Under the pieces are notes generated by a model. It saw nothing but the letters and a program-made list of their open reading frames with translations, was not told the DNA's origin and searched no databases. A stretch of DNA of 64,000 bases, taken from Trichosphaerium sp. ATCC 40318. Lineage: Eukaryota > Discosea > Flabellinia > Trichosidae. The translations under genes and the position numbers were made by a program. The stretch lies in assembly GCA_038496445.1 (NCBI GenBank), contig JALMLS010000253.1, forward strand, positions 62,001-126,000. Direction: 5' to 3'. Positions 24,401 through 35,766 of the stretch are shown piece after piece (position 1 is the first letter of the stretch; each line of letters starts with the position of its first letter).

Positions 24401-26762
24401 ACGCCTAATCTACTGTAGCCACTATACTATTCGTGTCACATGTTATCCTATTGCACTCCTTGAACCAGACAAGACACTGCTAACCAAGAATCAAAATTGA
24501 GATAGTAAGCTCTCAAAAATCTTTGTTTATGTCATAATGTTTGTGCTCGAAAATACAAAATCAAGTTGAATTAAAGTAGTGTAGTAATGATGTTCGAAGT
24601 TATTTCCGAAGGTTTTTTTGAAAGCAGAAAATGCGTAAATTGCAATGAAATCTCGCTGATTTTTCAAGTTCCACAATGATTTGCGTACTTACGCACGTTG
24701 TGTAAAGGTACTGGTTTGCTCTTTTACGCCTTTCATCGCCAACATTACCAGTTCTGTCTCTATTGTGGTTTGCAGGCGCAAGGCAGTAGTGTGCGTAAAG
24801 CTAAAAATTGTCCTCTACATTGGTAGTACCATCTTCAATTCCTTTACCAGAGTATAAAGCGACAACGTGCTGTAAGGGCATCGTTGTTATCACACGCGTC
24901 GCCTGTCTGCACATTTTAGGTGTTTAATGCAGTTTTAAGACAGTCGCACTCCGCATGCTTTTACCGAGGCTTCTTTGCCCAGCTCCAACCCTGACCGTGA
25001 ACGAACACAAGAAGAATAAAGAACTACTAGTAAATCAGCGCATAAAGTACTAGGCACGTATGAAATTTTACCTACTGGATTGTAACCACAGCAAACCTCA
25101 ACTGATATTTATGTATGATGTAAACTAATTGCACGCTATTTTGATCTTAAATGGCGGCGAACGAAGGTTAATAACAGTTTAAGGCCCTCGTGAATGTTTA
25201 AGGAAATTCTAAAACAAACGCTTAAAAAATGCGCTGGTCAGCGGTTTTAATTTCACGTGTATTTTTAGCGTGAAGAATAGAGTGAGAGAAACGTGTACTC
25301 AATCCCAGATACACACTCACAACAGTATGTCTTATCGAGAAACTATTCCTGCAATAGATTTTACGTTTTGGTTGCGTTTTGTAGATAACAAAAAAAAGGT
25401 GCGTCAATGATACTTGAAGTGCATTGGACGCTTCGGGGGCACTGATAAACTGCGTCAACCACATTACGGTAAGACTGTCTACTCACACCACGCGAAATGT
25501 ATTTCAAAACAGCTCTGGAAGCTCTGTAACACTGGCACTAAAGAACACTGGTAAAGTATGCATGATGTCTTTCGGCTGTTCTTTTCCTCGTCTCAGCGGT
25601 TTTTTAGACCTCCTAACGATGATATGCCATAAAAAACGCGTAAGTAAAGTAAAGGCGCCGTGTCTCAGTTTCTAAATCGATAGTATTCTGATTTTGGTTT
25701 GTGCAATTCCATCTTGTTCTAAATATGCTTAGCGTTATTTACGTGGTCTAAGAAATGTATACCCTGGTGCTGTATGTATTTGCGTGTGAAATAATCATTT
25801 CAAATTGGGCGTATATTCGGTATATCACGTCGTCTTAGTACGTACTAGCGGTGTAAGTTATCATTCACGATAGTAAATACTTGCAACAAAAATAAATGTC
25901 CTTTTTTGTTAAAATCGCAAGTCTGAAATTTCACTGATTTACGTAGCCACAGACATCCTAATACCAGTCCTAACTAGGTGCAAAGTAGCGTAGCTAATGT
26001 TGTGAGGTGATTTCTAGTGATCTAGAGTAAGTTTCAAGAAAGTTCGGAAGATCCGAATACTACAATACTTCACACAATTAAATGCGTTTTCAACTCCTCG
26101 TTTCGCTACCCAACAGCGTCCAACGTGTCTTTAGTACCGTTTAGACGATATTTGATCGGTTTTCGAGCGTACCACAATTTATTTTTGATCAAAATATCCA
26201 ACCATAAAATGATTTTCGATTTTTTTGTTAGTGTGGAAGACGGGTGTATACCTCAATTCCACAACCGCCAGCGGGACGGATTTCCTGTAGTAGAAGGCGT
26301 GCAATTGTGTCACGGTGTGAGGGCGATCACATCGTAATGGGATTCATAAGAGCTATGAGTCGCCAGGGGAAGGCTTTAAAAATTACTCTGTACGGGTGCG
26401 TTACATAAACCCACTACCGTTGAAACGGACCTCAAAGTACCGACATTCCGTATGAGTGATGATCCCTTAATTTTTTTGTTTTTCTATTACTTCTCACCTC
26501 AAAAACAAATTTTTATTGCGGCCTCATCTTCTCATACGGTGTTGCCTTCGTGGCTGTTGAAATAGAGCTGGTTTATCGTCTACTATTTCGAGGTACGAGC
26601 GTTCTGTCGGACTTCTAACCAGACATATTGTATATTCGTTTTAAATATAATTTACTAAGGCGTGACTACTCGCAATCACGCTAAATACGCGCGGGTAGTA
26701 CAACGTATTAAAACCTGCTTTTATGATGTTTCTCTTTTATTTTCTTTTTTTCAACTTTTGGT
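24400..26762. other. Gene-poor 2.4-kb region
   Basis: No gene is recognised. Composition is slightly richer in GC than the neighbouring introns. Short open frames exist, for example minus 25222-25464 and plus 25424-25675, but they start without ATG, overlap on opposite strands, and show no domain or splice pattern. No tRNA arms, tandem repeats or transposase motifs were seen. It may contain decayed coding sequence or regulatory DNA. Confidence 0.45.
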
Positions 26763-28131
26763 TCAATGACGATACTCCCAGCTTCCTCTCATGAACACAT
26801 GATGATCTCCATATATTCTCACGTATTTGAAAGTGTATAGAGGATGAGTAGCAACTGTGTAATTGACACTTTTATCTAAATAATGTAATCTTTGTTTTCC
26901 AACAGAGTTCATCGCTCCAAAAATGCACCCAGAGTATGTAAACCTTGTCTCATCTATAGCTTTGCTATAGGGAAATATTATTAAACCATCAAGATGCACA
27001 TAAAAACACAACAAACGAAATTACGCAAGAAAACTGGCAAAAACAAGATACTTACTGTTTATAGAACTGAGCAAGGAGAGTTGATCCGACTGGGCAAGCC
27101 TAAACAATAAATTAGAAAATTGACACTAGCAATATTTGAAAGTAGATTGCGGGTGACTGTTCCTCAACAGAAAAAACAAGAAACTTATTTCACATTTGTA
27201 AGAAAAAAAGAGGAAAAAATATTGAATGCGAAGATAAAAAAAAATTTAAACCATCATGCTTACCATATATTCAATATGCTCCTCAACGCGCATGTACTTG
27301 CAAAAAACAGGTATGTCAACACCGCCATCTTCGTTAGCCTCAAGAACTTTGATTCGCGTGTTGTTCATTGCTACTAGTTTTTTCAATACTTCATCTTGAC
27401 TCAACTTATCACCCTAATTTGGAGGGTTAACAAAACGCAAATAATATATACAACACACTTTCACATAAGTCGTCACATTCTGGATGAGTTTTTTGAAACC
27501 AACAGCTGTGGTGACGATCAATGTTTCTAAGTTTTCGCCTGTGTATTTTGGTACAGAAAGATCCAAGTCACCTACTAAACCGTTAGCTATTTGATAGTGG
27601 AGAGGGTCAATGCCTTTTGAGGTGAGAACAACTTGTAGTGGTAAAGGGCGGACTTTTTTGAGTACATTTAACCTAAATGTCCGCAAATCTTCAAAACCGA
27701 TATTGAACTGAGTATTTGGCTCGGTGCGAGTCATAATAACGGCATCAGCATAGGTCCAGCCTGTATACACTTAAAACTCTTCATAAAAATAGTATCGTAC
27801 CAGCGACAAGCAAGCGCCAGTCTGCAACGCGTCCAGGCACACTATTGGAAATTAGAAAGGCCAAAGGCTATGCACTCAACTTTAAATGACTCAACGCTAT
27901 GGCATTAGCTTGAGTAGTATCAGGCTCTTCTATGCTGTAACAGTTATCAATTTAGGTTCGTTCAAGAAAGATTACATGCCCGCTGATACCGTCTAAGGAC
28001 ATGACAGATGACGTCCACATATATGGTCTGTCTTTTGGGGGTTTACAATCCCGTACACTCAAATAGGCGTCTATTTCATCTAGAGGGACTTCGGCGCTCG
28101 AAAATTCCGCTACACGCGTAGATTTACTCAT
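26763..28131 (-). CDS. RibD_C / dihydrofolate-reductase-like oxidoreductase
   Basis: ATG 28131 gives MSKSTRVAEFSSAEVPLDEI, then DRPYMWTSSVMSLDGISG, the usual RibD C-terminal opening in which the SLDG loop lines the NADPH site. VADWRLLVAGWTYADAVIM, PLPLQVVLTSKGIDPL, YTGENLETLIVTTA, NTRIKVLEANEDGGVD and FTYSGCIFGAMNSVG, ending HVFMRGSWEYRH, follow the same order as family members. RibD_C enzymes reduce riboflavin precursors, and many relatives are uncharacterised reductases. The deaminase half of bacterial RibD is absent. It is probably cytosolic. About six exons; the last one (26763 to about 26950) and its predecessor are well supported by reading quality. It is divergent from U2A', with about 340 bp between starts. 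Confidence 0.66.
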
Positions 28132-28241
28132 AATTAGTTGCGAAAAGAGTTTTAAACGCAGCAAATTTGAACGTTCAAATTTTCTTTGACTGACACCAGA
28201 CCGCGTTCTTTACGAACCAATTGGATTTAATGGTTAGTGTT

Positions 28242-28436
28242 TCAAGCAGGAAGAGCAACAACTGTCAAAAACCTACACCTCAGACCAGAGTAACTCGTAT
28301 CATTTGAACACGTGTAGAGGGCTATGAGCAACTTTTCTCTGTTTTGTAGTGCTGACGATTCAAAGAGAAAGTCAAAAACTTTTTTGACTGCCAAATTCTT
28401 TATCTTGCTCGCACAGATACGCTGCACTTGATCTAG
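28242..28436 (-). other. Unassigned coding-like segment
   Basis: A minus-strand open stretch reads ICASKIKNLAVKKVFDFLFE, then KLLIALYTCSND. It looks like helical protein and is preceded by a plausible acceptor (CTCTAG), but it has no ATG and overlaps the U2A' promoter. It may be an upstream exon of the RibD_C gene or of a small unknown gene. I could not choose between these. Confidence 0.25.
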
Positions 28437-28474
28437 AGAAGCTTTTTTTATTTCTCAACAGTGTTATAGTAGTC

Positions 28475-29556
28475 ATGCCAAGGCTGACAGCTCAATTAGT
28501 TTGGTCTTCACCAGCTTTTGTTAATCCGCTTAAAGACCGTGAATTAGACTTACGGGGTATCCTGAATGGCTTAGAGAAGTCTATATTTTGGTTTGTATTT
28601 TTTCTGCATACAAGCGCGTTTTTTTATTGTTCTTGCCGCTGCTACTAATCCTTAACTCACTAAAGGTAACGGTATAGCGCAAATTGAAAATTTAGGTGCA
28701 ACAGAGGTGAGCATTTCAAAACAACAAAATCAAAACTCAAATTGCGTTTTTATTCCACTCAACAACGACCTCATCGATTATTCAGAACCAATTCGATACA
28801 ATAGACCTATCAGACAACCAAATTACGCTACTAGATGGCTTTCCTCTCTTGAGTAGGTTAACGTCCATTTTTATGAACAACAACAAGGTAGCAAGAGTAG
28901 CAGCAGGCCTTGGAGAGTGTACGCAAGAAAAAAGAAGCAAAATTGTGACACTGACAACAAATGTAGCAATCCCAGCGCTTGAAACTTTGGTACTCACAAA
29001 TAACAGTGTCGTCAATTTGGCGGACTTGGATGCTTTGGCAGAGTTTAAAAAATTAGAGATGTTAAGTCTGCTTCAGAACCCCGTACAGCAGAAAAAACAC
29101 TATAGATTATATTTAATACATAAAATACCATCATTGCGTGTATTAGATTTCAGAAAAGTGCGACAAAGGGTGCGTAAAATAAAAATCAAAAAAAAATTCA
29201 AAAAAAAAGCAGTTTGTTGAGCTTCAACCGCTCTCTTTTTATTTCTCTTTATTGCGTGTTAATATTATTCAGGAGCGAGAAGCTGCTGCATCACTATTTG
29301 GTGGCGAAGATGGCGGTGACCTTGAACAAGCCATTCAAAAGAATAAAACAGCTATTGATGCTGATGCTCTAACGCCTGCTCTACGCAAAAAGATTCAAGT
29401 GCGTTTTATTGTACGACTTGTTGTAGTATTAAACCGTTTTTTCTTTTCAGGAACGTATTAAGAGTGTTAAAACAATGGCTGAGATGTCTGAGCTTGAACA
29501 CGCTTTAAAGACAGGAAAATTAACAAAAGAGCTCAAGAAGCAACTAGAACAATAAT
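28475..29556 (+). CDS. U2 snRNP protein A' (LRR protein, Lea1/SNRPA1)
   Basis: The protein tracks U2A' from end to end: MPRLTAQLVWSSPAF, LKDRELDLRG, IENLGATENQFDTIDLSDNQ, LLDGFPLLSRLTSIFMNNNK, PALETLVLTNNSVVNLADLD, LLQNPVQQKKHYRLYLIHKI and LRVLDFRKVRQRER. It has five leucine-rich repeats with the capping motif that packs against the U2B'' RRM in the U2 snRNP, so it acts in branch-site recognition in the nucleus. A charged helical tail ends KELKKQLEQ at 29556. Several short introns interrupt the gene, for example a donor near 28555 and acceptors before IENLGA and before ERVEAASL-like exons. It is the best-conserved gene here and supports a standard major spliceosome. Confidence 0.93.
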
Positions 29557-29896
29557 ATTCTTTAGCCTACGCGCACATAGAAGCAATTTTAGTTTTGCTC
29601 AATTAAAACTGTCAACAATCCGAAAAATGCTAAGCGACAACAAAGTATTCTCGTCCTCTGTATTATGGGTTTGTTGCACAGTATGTAAATTGACAACAAC
29701 AACATAAAAAGAATAAATAAAAAAAAGCGGTTGTCTACTTAGCGTCGTTTGCAAAATAAACTGTGTGACTTAATTTTTTTTGGTTGTTACAGTGAATAGA
29801 AAACCGGGATACAATGCTATTAATTGTTATTCCACTAATTGGTGCTACGACACCTAAATTTAACTGCTCAGTATGCATGTTGTAAAGAGACCCACT

Positions 29897-32800
29897 ATGG
29901 AATCTTTTTTACCCTTAGGGCTTAAAGAAAAGGAAGACCCATACTTTGGGTGCGTATTTACGTATGAATTTCTGTTTAAATTAAAACACCGTTAGGGTCG
30001 AAGATAACTTCGATACACTGCTAGATTTTACACCAAACGTTAATAGCGTGTGCATTGGCAACAGATTTTCTGTTTCTTCCACGGAAACAAATGTTACATT
30101 CTCTATTCACAACAAAGAAGCTGTTAGAACAGATCAGCAAACACCTCTCAACATTGAAATGCCATTAGATATTTCGCGTACGACCAAAAACCACAAAACA
30201 ACACTAACACTAAACCGCTTTTGTAGACTTCAATATAGCAAAGAAACAGACCGTTATTTGTCCTACAAGGAATGATCTTGCTAATGTTTTACAAACATCA
30301 CTCAATGTCAATGATTGCCCTGAAGGACTATCTGTATTCGTCGTAGCGGCACCAAACATGAGCAGGTACCTATTTTTTTTTTCGGTTTGTGACACTTACC
30401 TCCGAAAACCGATTCGGTTTTGGCATTTTTACCTTCTTATACTTTTTGCCTAGATTTAACGCTAATATGTCGCCTAAAGCTATGAAGCTTGGTAAAGTAA
30501 CAAAAAAAGGAGCTTCACTGGTAGTCAAGGTCCGCAGTTTGTTGCACGTTTTTTTTGTGGTTTTATTTTTTGGTTTTGACAAACTTTTGAGAAAAAGTGT
30601 CTAACAGCGTTTTAATTAGGTTCAATTTACTTCAGCCATGCGATCTCAGCGTTCAATTGGTGTACGACAAGAAGGGTTCAGGATTATTTTGAAAGTGATT
30701 GTTGTACTTGGCGGGTACATGAGGCAGGTATACACAGGCATCGATGATTTCAGGTACTGTTGTTTTTTTGTAGAGTGATTTGCGGTTTTAACTTGTTTAT
30801 TAGATTTCGTTCCGGTGGCAAAGTATACGCACATAAACGCACTGATACATCACTAACAAATAGTGTATCTCAATCTACACCACCTACATCTCCATCACAG
30901 CCTGTGTTTGTGTCAGATCCTAATTTTGGTGTAAGAGCACTATTTTTTTCTTATTCCTTTCTCCGTTTTTTTATTATTATCAACTACTCACATCTTATTC
31001 ATAGACAATTGTACATTCGCCAACTACTATGCCTTCTCCAGTAAATAGTCCAATGTCTATAAAGATAGAATCAATAGTAAATTCTATACAACCGACATAC
31101 TGTTACGCCTTTGAAGTGCTACAAAATTGGAATAAAGAAAAATGGTTTTTGGTATGTACCATTTTGCTCCAAAGTTTTTTCGTTCAGAAAACCCGTTCCT
31201 TGTGACTACAGGTTTGTAGATTACTTATAAATAATCATAGGTACAAGGAGATAACTTACCAACGCCTATGGATGTAGTATTTAGACCTATTGATCAAGCG
31301 GATTATTTTACTCGTTCACAACAAGTACCACCAGAGCAAGCTATATCTCCTAATATACCACAATTCCTTGTTTGTCCACTGAGGTTCGTTTTTCGATTTG
31401 GCCCAAAACACTACTCGATTTTCAAGAAAGACATTGGTTTTTATCTAAACCTTGTTTAGTAACGTTGTTGGTGCTACTAATTTTGATTTGGCTGGTGATT
31501 ATGTAGTTGGAGTAGAATTCTATACAGCCGCTATGCAACTACCGTCTACGCAACAGTTTACTTATAAGGCTGGTCGATTATATTATGCTAATTTACAAGG
31601 GTTTGCTGTTGATACGCCTGACACTGGTGGAAATAACTTTAATATGCAAGAAGTTGAGCCTGAAAACCATTGGATAAACTTTTTTCAAGCTAATGGTATA
31701 TCTACAACAAAGGTTGATGGTGTTGGACGTACTGTACGTATTTTTGACGTTTGCATGTTTTTGTAGAATCGTTGGTTGACGAGAGTTTACTTTTTTTTTT
31801 TCTTCTTTTTCTCAAGTCTCTTTTAGGTTCTTCATTATGCTGCTTTATTGGGTTACTCTAATGTTGTATATATGGCTCTTACTAAGAAAGTTGATGTTAA
31901 TATACAAGATAATTATGGTTGTACAGCATTACATCTAGCTACGTTTGGAGGTCATATTGATACAGCTATTGTATGTCTATTTTTCTTTCCGTTGAAAAAA
32001 CCTCGATGTTGTTTTTAATGTTTTACTTTTTAGCTTCTCCTTGAGAATGGTGCCAATATATCTTTACGTGATGATGAAGGACAAACACCGTTACATATTG
32101 CAATGAAATGGCGAAAGTTTTACTTGATACCAAAACTTATTGGTGGTCTGTCTATCGATGTCTTAAAGGTACTTTTTCTTCGGATTTTTTTTTTTGCCTT
32201 TTGGCTCAAAGTTCGCTGTGTCACGTGTTTTTTCTTTTTTTGGTTTTGAGGCTCATAATTTCTTTGTAGGAAAACACAAACGCTCAAGATATATTGAACC
32301 TTCTTAAACAATGCCAAAACAAATGGATATCTTGGCAACCTTGTGTTCTACCTTTCCTATCAGCTCCAACAATCAAAACATGTCTTCTTATTAAGCACAT
32401 TATAAATTTCTATCCAAACCTCATAAAGTACAACGCAGGTACGTCCTATTTCTCCCCTTTTTGATAGCCCAAATTATATCAAATACCTGTACTAACTCTT
32501 ATCACCTACAGGAAATGATACGTATAAATTCCAAGTAACAGATGAACTCCTTCAAGTTGTACGACAAGTGTTTGATATGCCTCCTGAACCAGTGTCTACA
32601 AACCCACCAGCTCAAGTCCCAAACACCGACGTGTTTCCTGGTATTGCTATGCGCACAGGTGCTAGTCTTGCTTCTAAAAATGCCGCAATGGCTGGTACGC
32701 AAAAGTTTTACAATGCCGCCTTGTAAGCTAATAGTATACTTTTAGCCTACCAAGGTTATGATTTGATGGCATCCGAGAGTATAAAGGCAGAAAGTCCTAG

Positions 32801-34055
32801 GAGTCCTAAATCGCGTACAGGGCTAAGATCTAGTGCTAGTAGCCTTACAGCAAAGAATCCAAGTAAAGCAAGACCTCCAGAGGCTCGTTTAGTTGATTCT
32901 TCATCATCTGCAAGCATTAAGCTATCTCGTTCGAGTTTAGAAGGACTTGGTAATATGGAACTGCCTGTATATGGTCTAGCAAGGGCCGCATTGACTGCTT
33001 CACCAGCAGGTAATGATGGTTTGAAGGTGACACCACCTCCAGACGCCTTCGGCATGTCAAAGGTATGTGGATTGTTTTTTCGTGAAATGTTTTTGTGACG
33101 TTTCAATAGGATAAGACAATCATGCATGCACTCGCCGATGATGACGATGATGAAGATAGTAGCACTGAATCCTTTGGTATGTATGGTGATGATCCTGATG
33201 CTATTGATAATGAGAAAGATCTTGCAAAGCATGCTGGGGTTATCGCTGCTTCGCGAAATGATGATAGTGTAAGATTTTCGTTTGTTTTTTTGGTTTAGCT
33301 AAAAAGTCTTTTAGGCTAGCTCTATTGACTCCAGTTCGGATTCCCGTTCGAGGAGTTATAGCATGGAAAGTGAAGATAACTTGTATGTTGATCGCAATAC
33401 GTCTACAATGACTGCAGCAGCCTCACCGAGTCCAATGGCGTCTCAAATCTCTGGCGCTGGAAATTTACAACCTCTGGCAAATCAAGCCGGCCACGCTAGT
33501 CAATACCAACAAAAGCCAGTGTCGTCTTATGCTAAAAAGGAAACAAAACAAAGGCGTAAGAGTAAAAAGGCTCTAAATCGTAAGGCATCAATGACATTGA
33601 TATCACCAAATGTTGGTGCTTCTGAGTCAATGGAGAAGGTCCCAGGTAAGGCAAAGCCACCTACACCAAAAGGAGAGAAGGAGGTTACAGATAAAGGTAA
33701 AAGTTCGTGGTTTGGTTGGAAGAAGAGGTTAGTACAGCATGCTTTTTTTTATTATCTTTCTTACTACCACTGCCTGTTATCATTTATTCCTAACTCTGAA
33801 ATTAGCCCTCGAAAGGATAAAAAAGAAAGTGTTGCGGCTACATACAGTGATGACGACGTAATGCGTATGTTCTTTTTTCTTTTCTTCTTTTTCGAAAAAT
33901 TTATTCAAATGAAAGTATTGATTTTTCTAATGGTGGTGTGGTTCTGACGATTTGCTTTAGCTGACATGAGCAAGTTGAGTATATCTGAAGGGAGAAAGAA
34001 ATCAAAAGCAGGCAAACGCAGAAGTATCAAAAGTATTAAAGAACAAAAGCAATGA
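29897..34055 (+). CDS. Large ankyrin-repeat protein with Ser-rich basic tail
   Basis: ATG 29897 starts MESFLPLGLKEKEDPYFG. The N-terminal third is strand-rich and unassigned (VCIGNRFSVSSTETNVTFSI, MSPKAMKLGKVTKKGASLVV, RSIGVRQEGFRIILKV). It has a beta-sandwich look, but no known DNA-binding motif is visible. Ankyrin repeats follow at about 31825-32170: VLHYAALLGYSNVV, YGCTALHLATFGGHIDTAI, EGQTPLHIAMKWRKF. A long disordered tail (32760-34055) is rich in Ser, Lys and Pro, with acidic patches (ADDDDDEDSST) and basic clusters (KKETKQRRKSKKALNRK), suggesting regulation by phosphorylation or nuclear targeting. The last codons read SIKEQKQ then TGA at 34053-34055. At least twelve exons. The order, beta-domain then ankyrin, loosely recalls NF-kappaB or CSL-type factors, but I do not claim that. 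Confidence 0.8.
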
Positions 34056-34519
34056 GAACCAAACAAAAGAATACTAAATATTTTTTTGGCGAATACACAT
34101 GCATCTGTGATTTTTTTTGGCTTTATGGAGCGGCAAAATATTGGATTAGTTACCACCACGTGATAAATTGGCTTGATTCTACAAGAGAAAAGAAAAAACT
34201 TTTAGACTTCCCGCGAACTGTGAATCTTTTTTTTTATGGTTGGGTATATAAACTAAGAGATAAAGAAAAATATACGCGTTATGGATATGATAATAACACT
34301 TGTAAAAATTGTACAACAGAATAGATTATTCTTGATTTTATTTTTTCCCAGCGTTTTTTGAGTTTGGCATTTTGGTTCGAAGATCTAAAACTTTCAGTAG
34401 TTCTGTGAAAGCTGGAAGATAAAAACATCATCCAGGGTTTTCAACCAGGGCACAATTTGTTCATTTTTTTTCGAATTAAAAGACGTCCAACCAAACACGA
34501 CAATAACCCGCCAAAAAAG
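34056..34519. other. Intergenic spacer
   Basis: An AT-rich spacer between two plus-strand genes. The frame open from 34457 lacks an upstream ATG, so I treat it as the 5' UTR of the next gene. CACGTG occurs at 34157. Confidence 0.5.
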
Positions 34520-35203
34520 ATGATGATACAGACGTTCACGAAGGGTTTAATGAAGATGAAAGGAAAAGGAAGGTGTCAGGGGTGCGACAAATCGTTTATT
34601 CATACAAAAGCTCAAAACCACGTCGAATCATGCCAAGATGCGTATTCTCTTCCAGAACGATCATCTGGCGTTAAAGGATTTCTTATTCGAATAATTGATT
34701 GCGACAATCGAGCATCTGCCTTCTGGCTTTACATTACAATACCCTCAAACGCAACCTTTAAGAAACTGGACGATTATCTGCGAGATACTTGGGTTGAATG
34801 CTGTGGTCACTTGAGTAGCTTCGAAGTAGACGACACACCGATAGAAACACATGTTGATCTTCGCATTGACGCAAGAGCTCGACCTATGACGACAAAGCTG
34901 TCTACACTTCTACGCGAAGGTCTCAGGTTCTGTTATGTGTACGATTATGGGACTCCTACCAAACTTATCCTTGAGGTGCTATCTGTAGATGCTCAATGTA
35001 ATCCTGACAGGGTTGTAACTCTTATGAGAAACATTTTACCTTCGTATAAATGCTATGAATGTAGAAAAAAAGCAACAATTATTTGTCAAGTTTGCTACGA
35101 GAATATCTGCAAGTCTTGCTTAGATGATCATGATTGTGATGAAGAACAGTTTATAGAGATATGTAATTCACCACGTTCTGGTGTTTGTGGTTATGAGGGA
35201 TGA
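34520..35203 (+). CDS. PRiA4_ORF3-like domain protein with zinc-binding cysteine clusters
   Basis: A single exon of 227 codons from ATG 34520 (MMIQTFTKGLMKMKGKG). An N-terminal C2HC-type finger (CQGCDKSFIHTKAQNHVESC) is followed by FLIRIIDCDNRASAFWLYIT, SNATFKKLDDYLRDTWVECC, GHLSSFEVDD and LLREGLRFCYVYDYGTPTKL, the pattern of the plasmid pRiA4b ORF-3 family, which is common in bacteria and patchy in eukaryotes. The C-terminus has a second cysteine set (CYECRKKATIICQVCYENIC, CLDDHDCDE) that resembles a B-box or treble clef. The function of the family is unknown. The gene lacks introns, unlike nearly all neighbours, which fits either a transferred or a retroposed origin. Family call is moderate, zinc sites are clear. 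Confidence 0.72.
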   Translation: MMIQTFTKGLMKMKGKGRCQGCDKSFIHTKAQNHVESCQDAYSLPERSSGVKGFLIRIIDCDNRASAFWLYITIPSNATFKKLDDYLRDTWVECCGHLSSFEVDDTPIETHVDLRIDARARPMTTKLSTLLREGLRFCYVYDYGTPTKLILEVLSVDAQCNPDRVVTLMRNILPSYKCYECRKKATIICQVCYENICKSCLDDHDCDEEQFIEICNSPRSGVCGYEG

Positions 35204-35766
35204 AGTATAGACGAGGAACACTTTCGAGAAAAAAACGTGAGAATTCCCGGGAATAGTGGTTGTCGCTTACAGATTGGGATGCAGTTGTATTTTTTCTTTC
35301 TTCAATAAATTTTTTTGTAGTGTATTTAGTGCTAAGTAGTAAAGGAAGTGTGATTACTTGTTCTTGTTACATATCTTAAATGTGTGCAACGATAGACAAG
35401 TAAAGATAATTATAGTGGAGTTTTTCTTAGTTCTTCCTTGTAAAATACAAACCTCTTTTCTGCGATTTGTCCATCCATCACTGTTTACAGCACAGTGACT
35501 AACCTACATAATTCAACGAGAGGTTTCCAATTTGAACAACCATTGCATCAAACTGTGATAGTCCCCTGCTAAACAGATTCCGAGTGTTTTTTTTCAAAAT
35601 TTCTAAAGTACACATTTTGTGCATTCTTTCAACCTTTTGCGGACCTGTCTAACATTTTCTAGACAAAGCCATGGTCGAACTGATTTAATGACCTAAAAGA
35701 TTCACAATCGTTTCTTCGCTTAACAAAATAAAAACTTGTGAACAGTTTCCAGCACGTGCTAAAGTC
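35204..35766. other. Intergenic region upstream of LamG-type gene
   Basis: No coding exon recognised. A CACGTG hexamer at 35755 sits 12 bp before the ATG of the next gene. T-rich stretches lie at 35280 and 35585. Confidence 0.5.

Noticed and set aside
26125-26337. Plus-strand frame of 70 codons
   Set aside because: It starts with GTG rather than ATG, has no splice or domain support, and lies in the gene-poor block.
32756-33232. Long minus-strand frame of 158 codons
   Set aside because: It is the antisense shadow of the Ser-rich exon of the ankyrin gene, whose plus-strand frame and splice sites fit.
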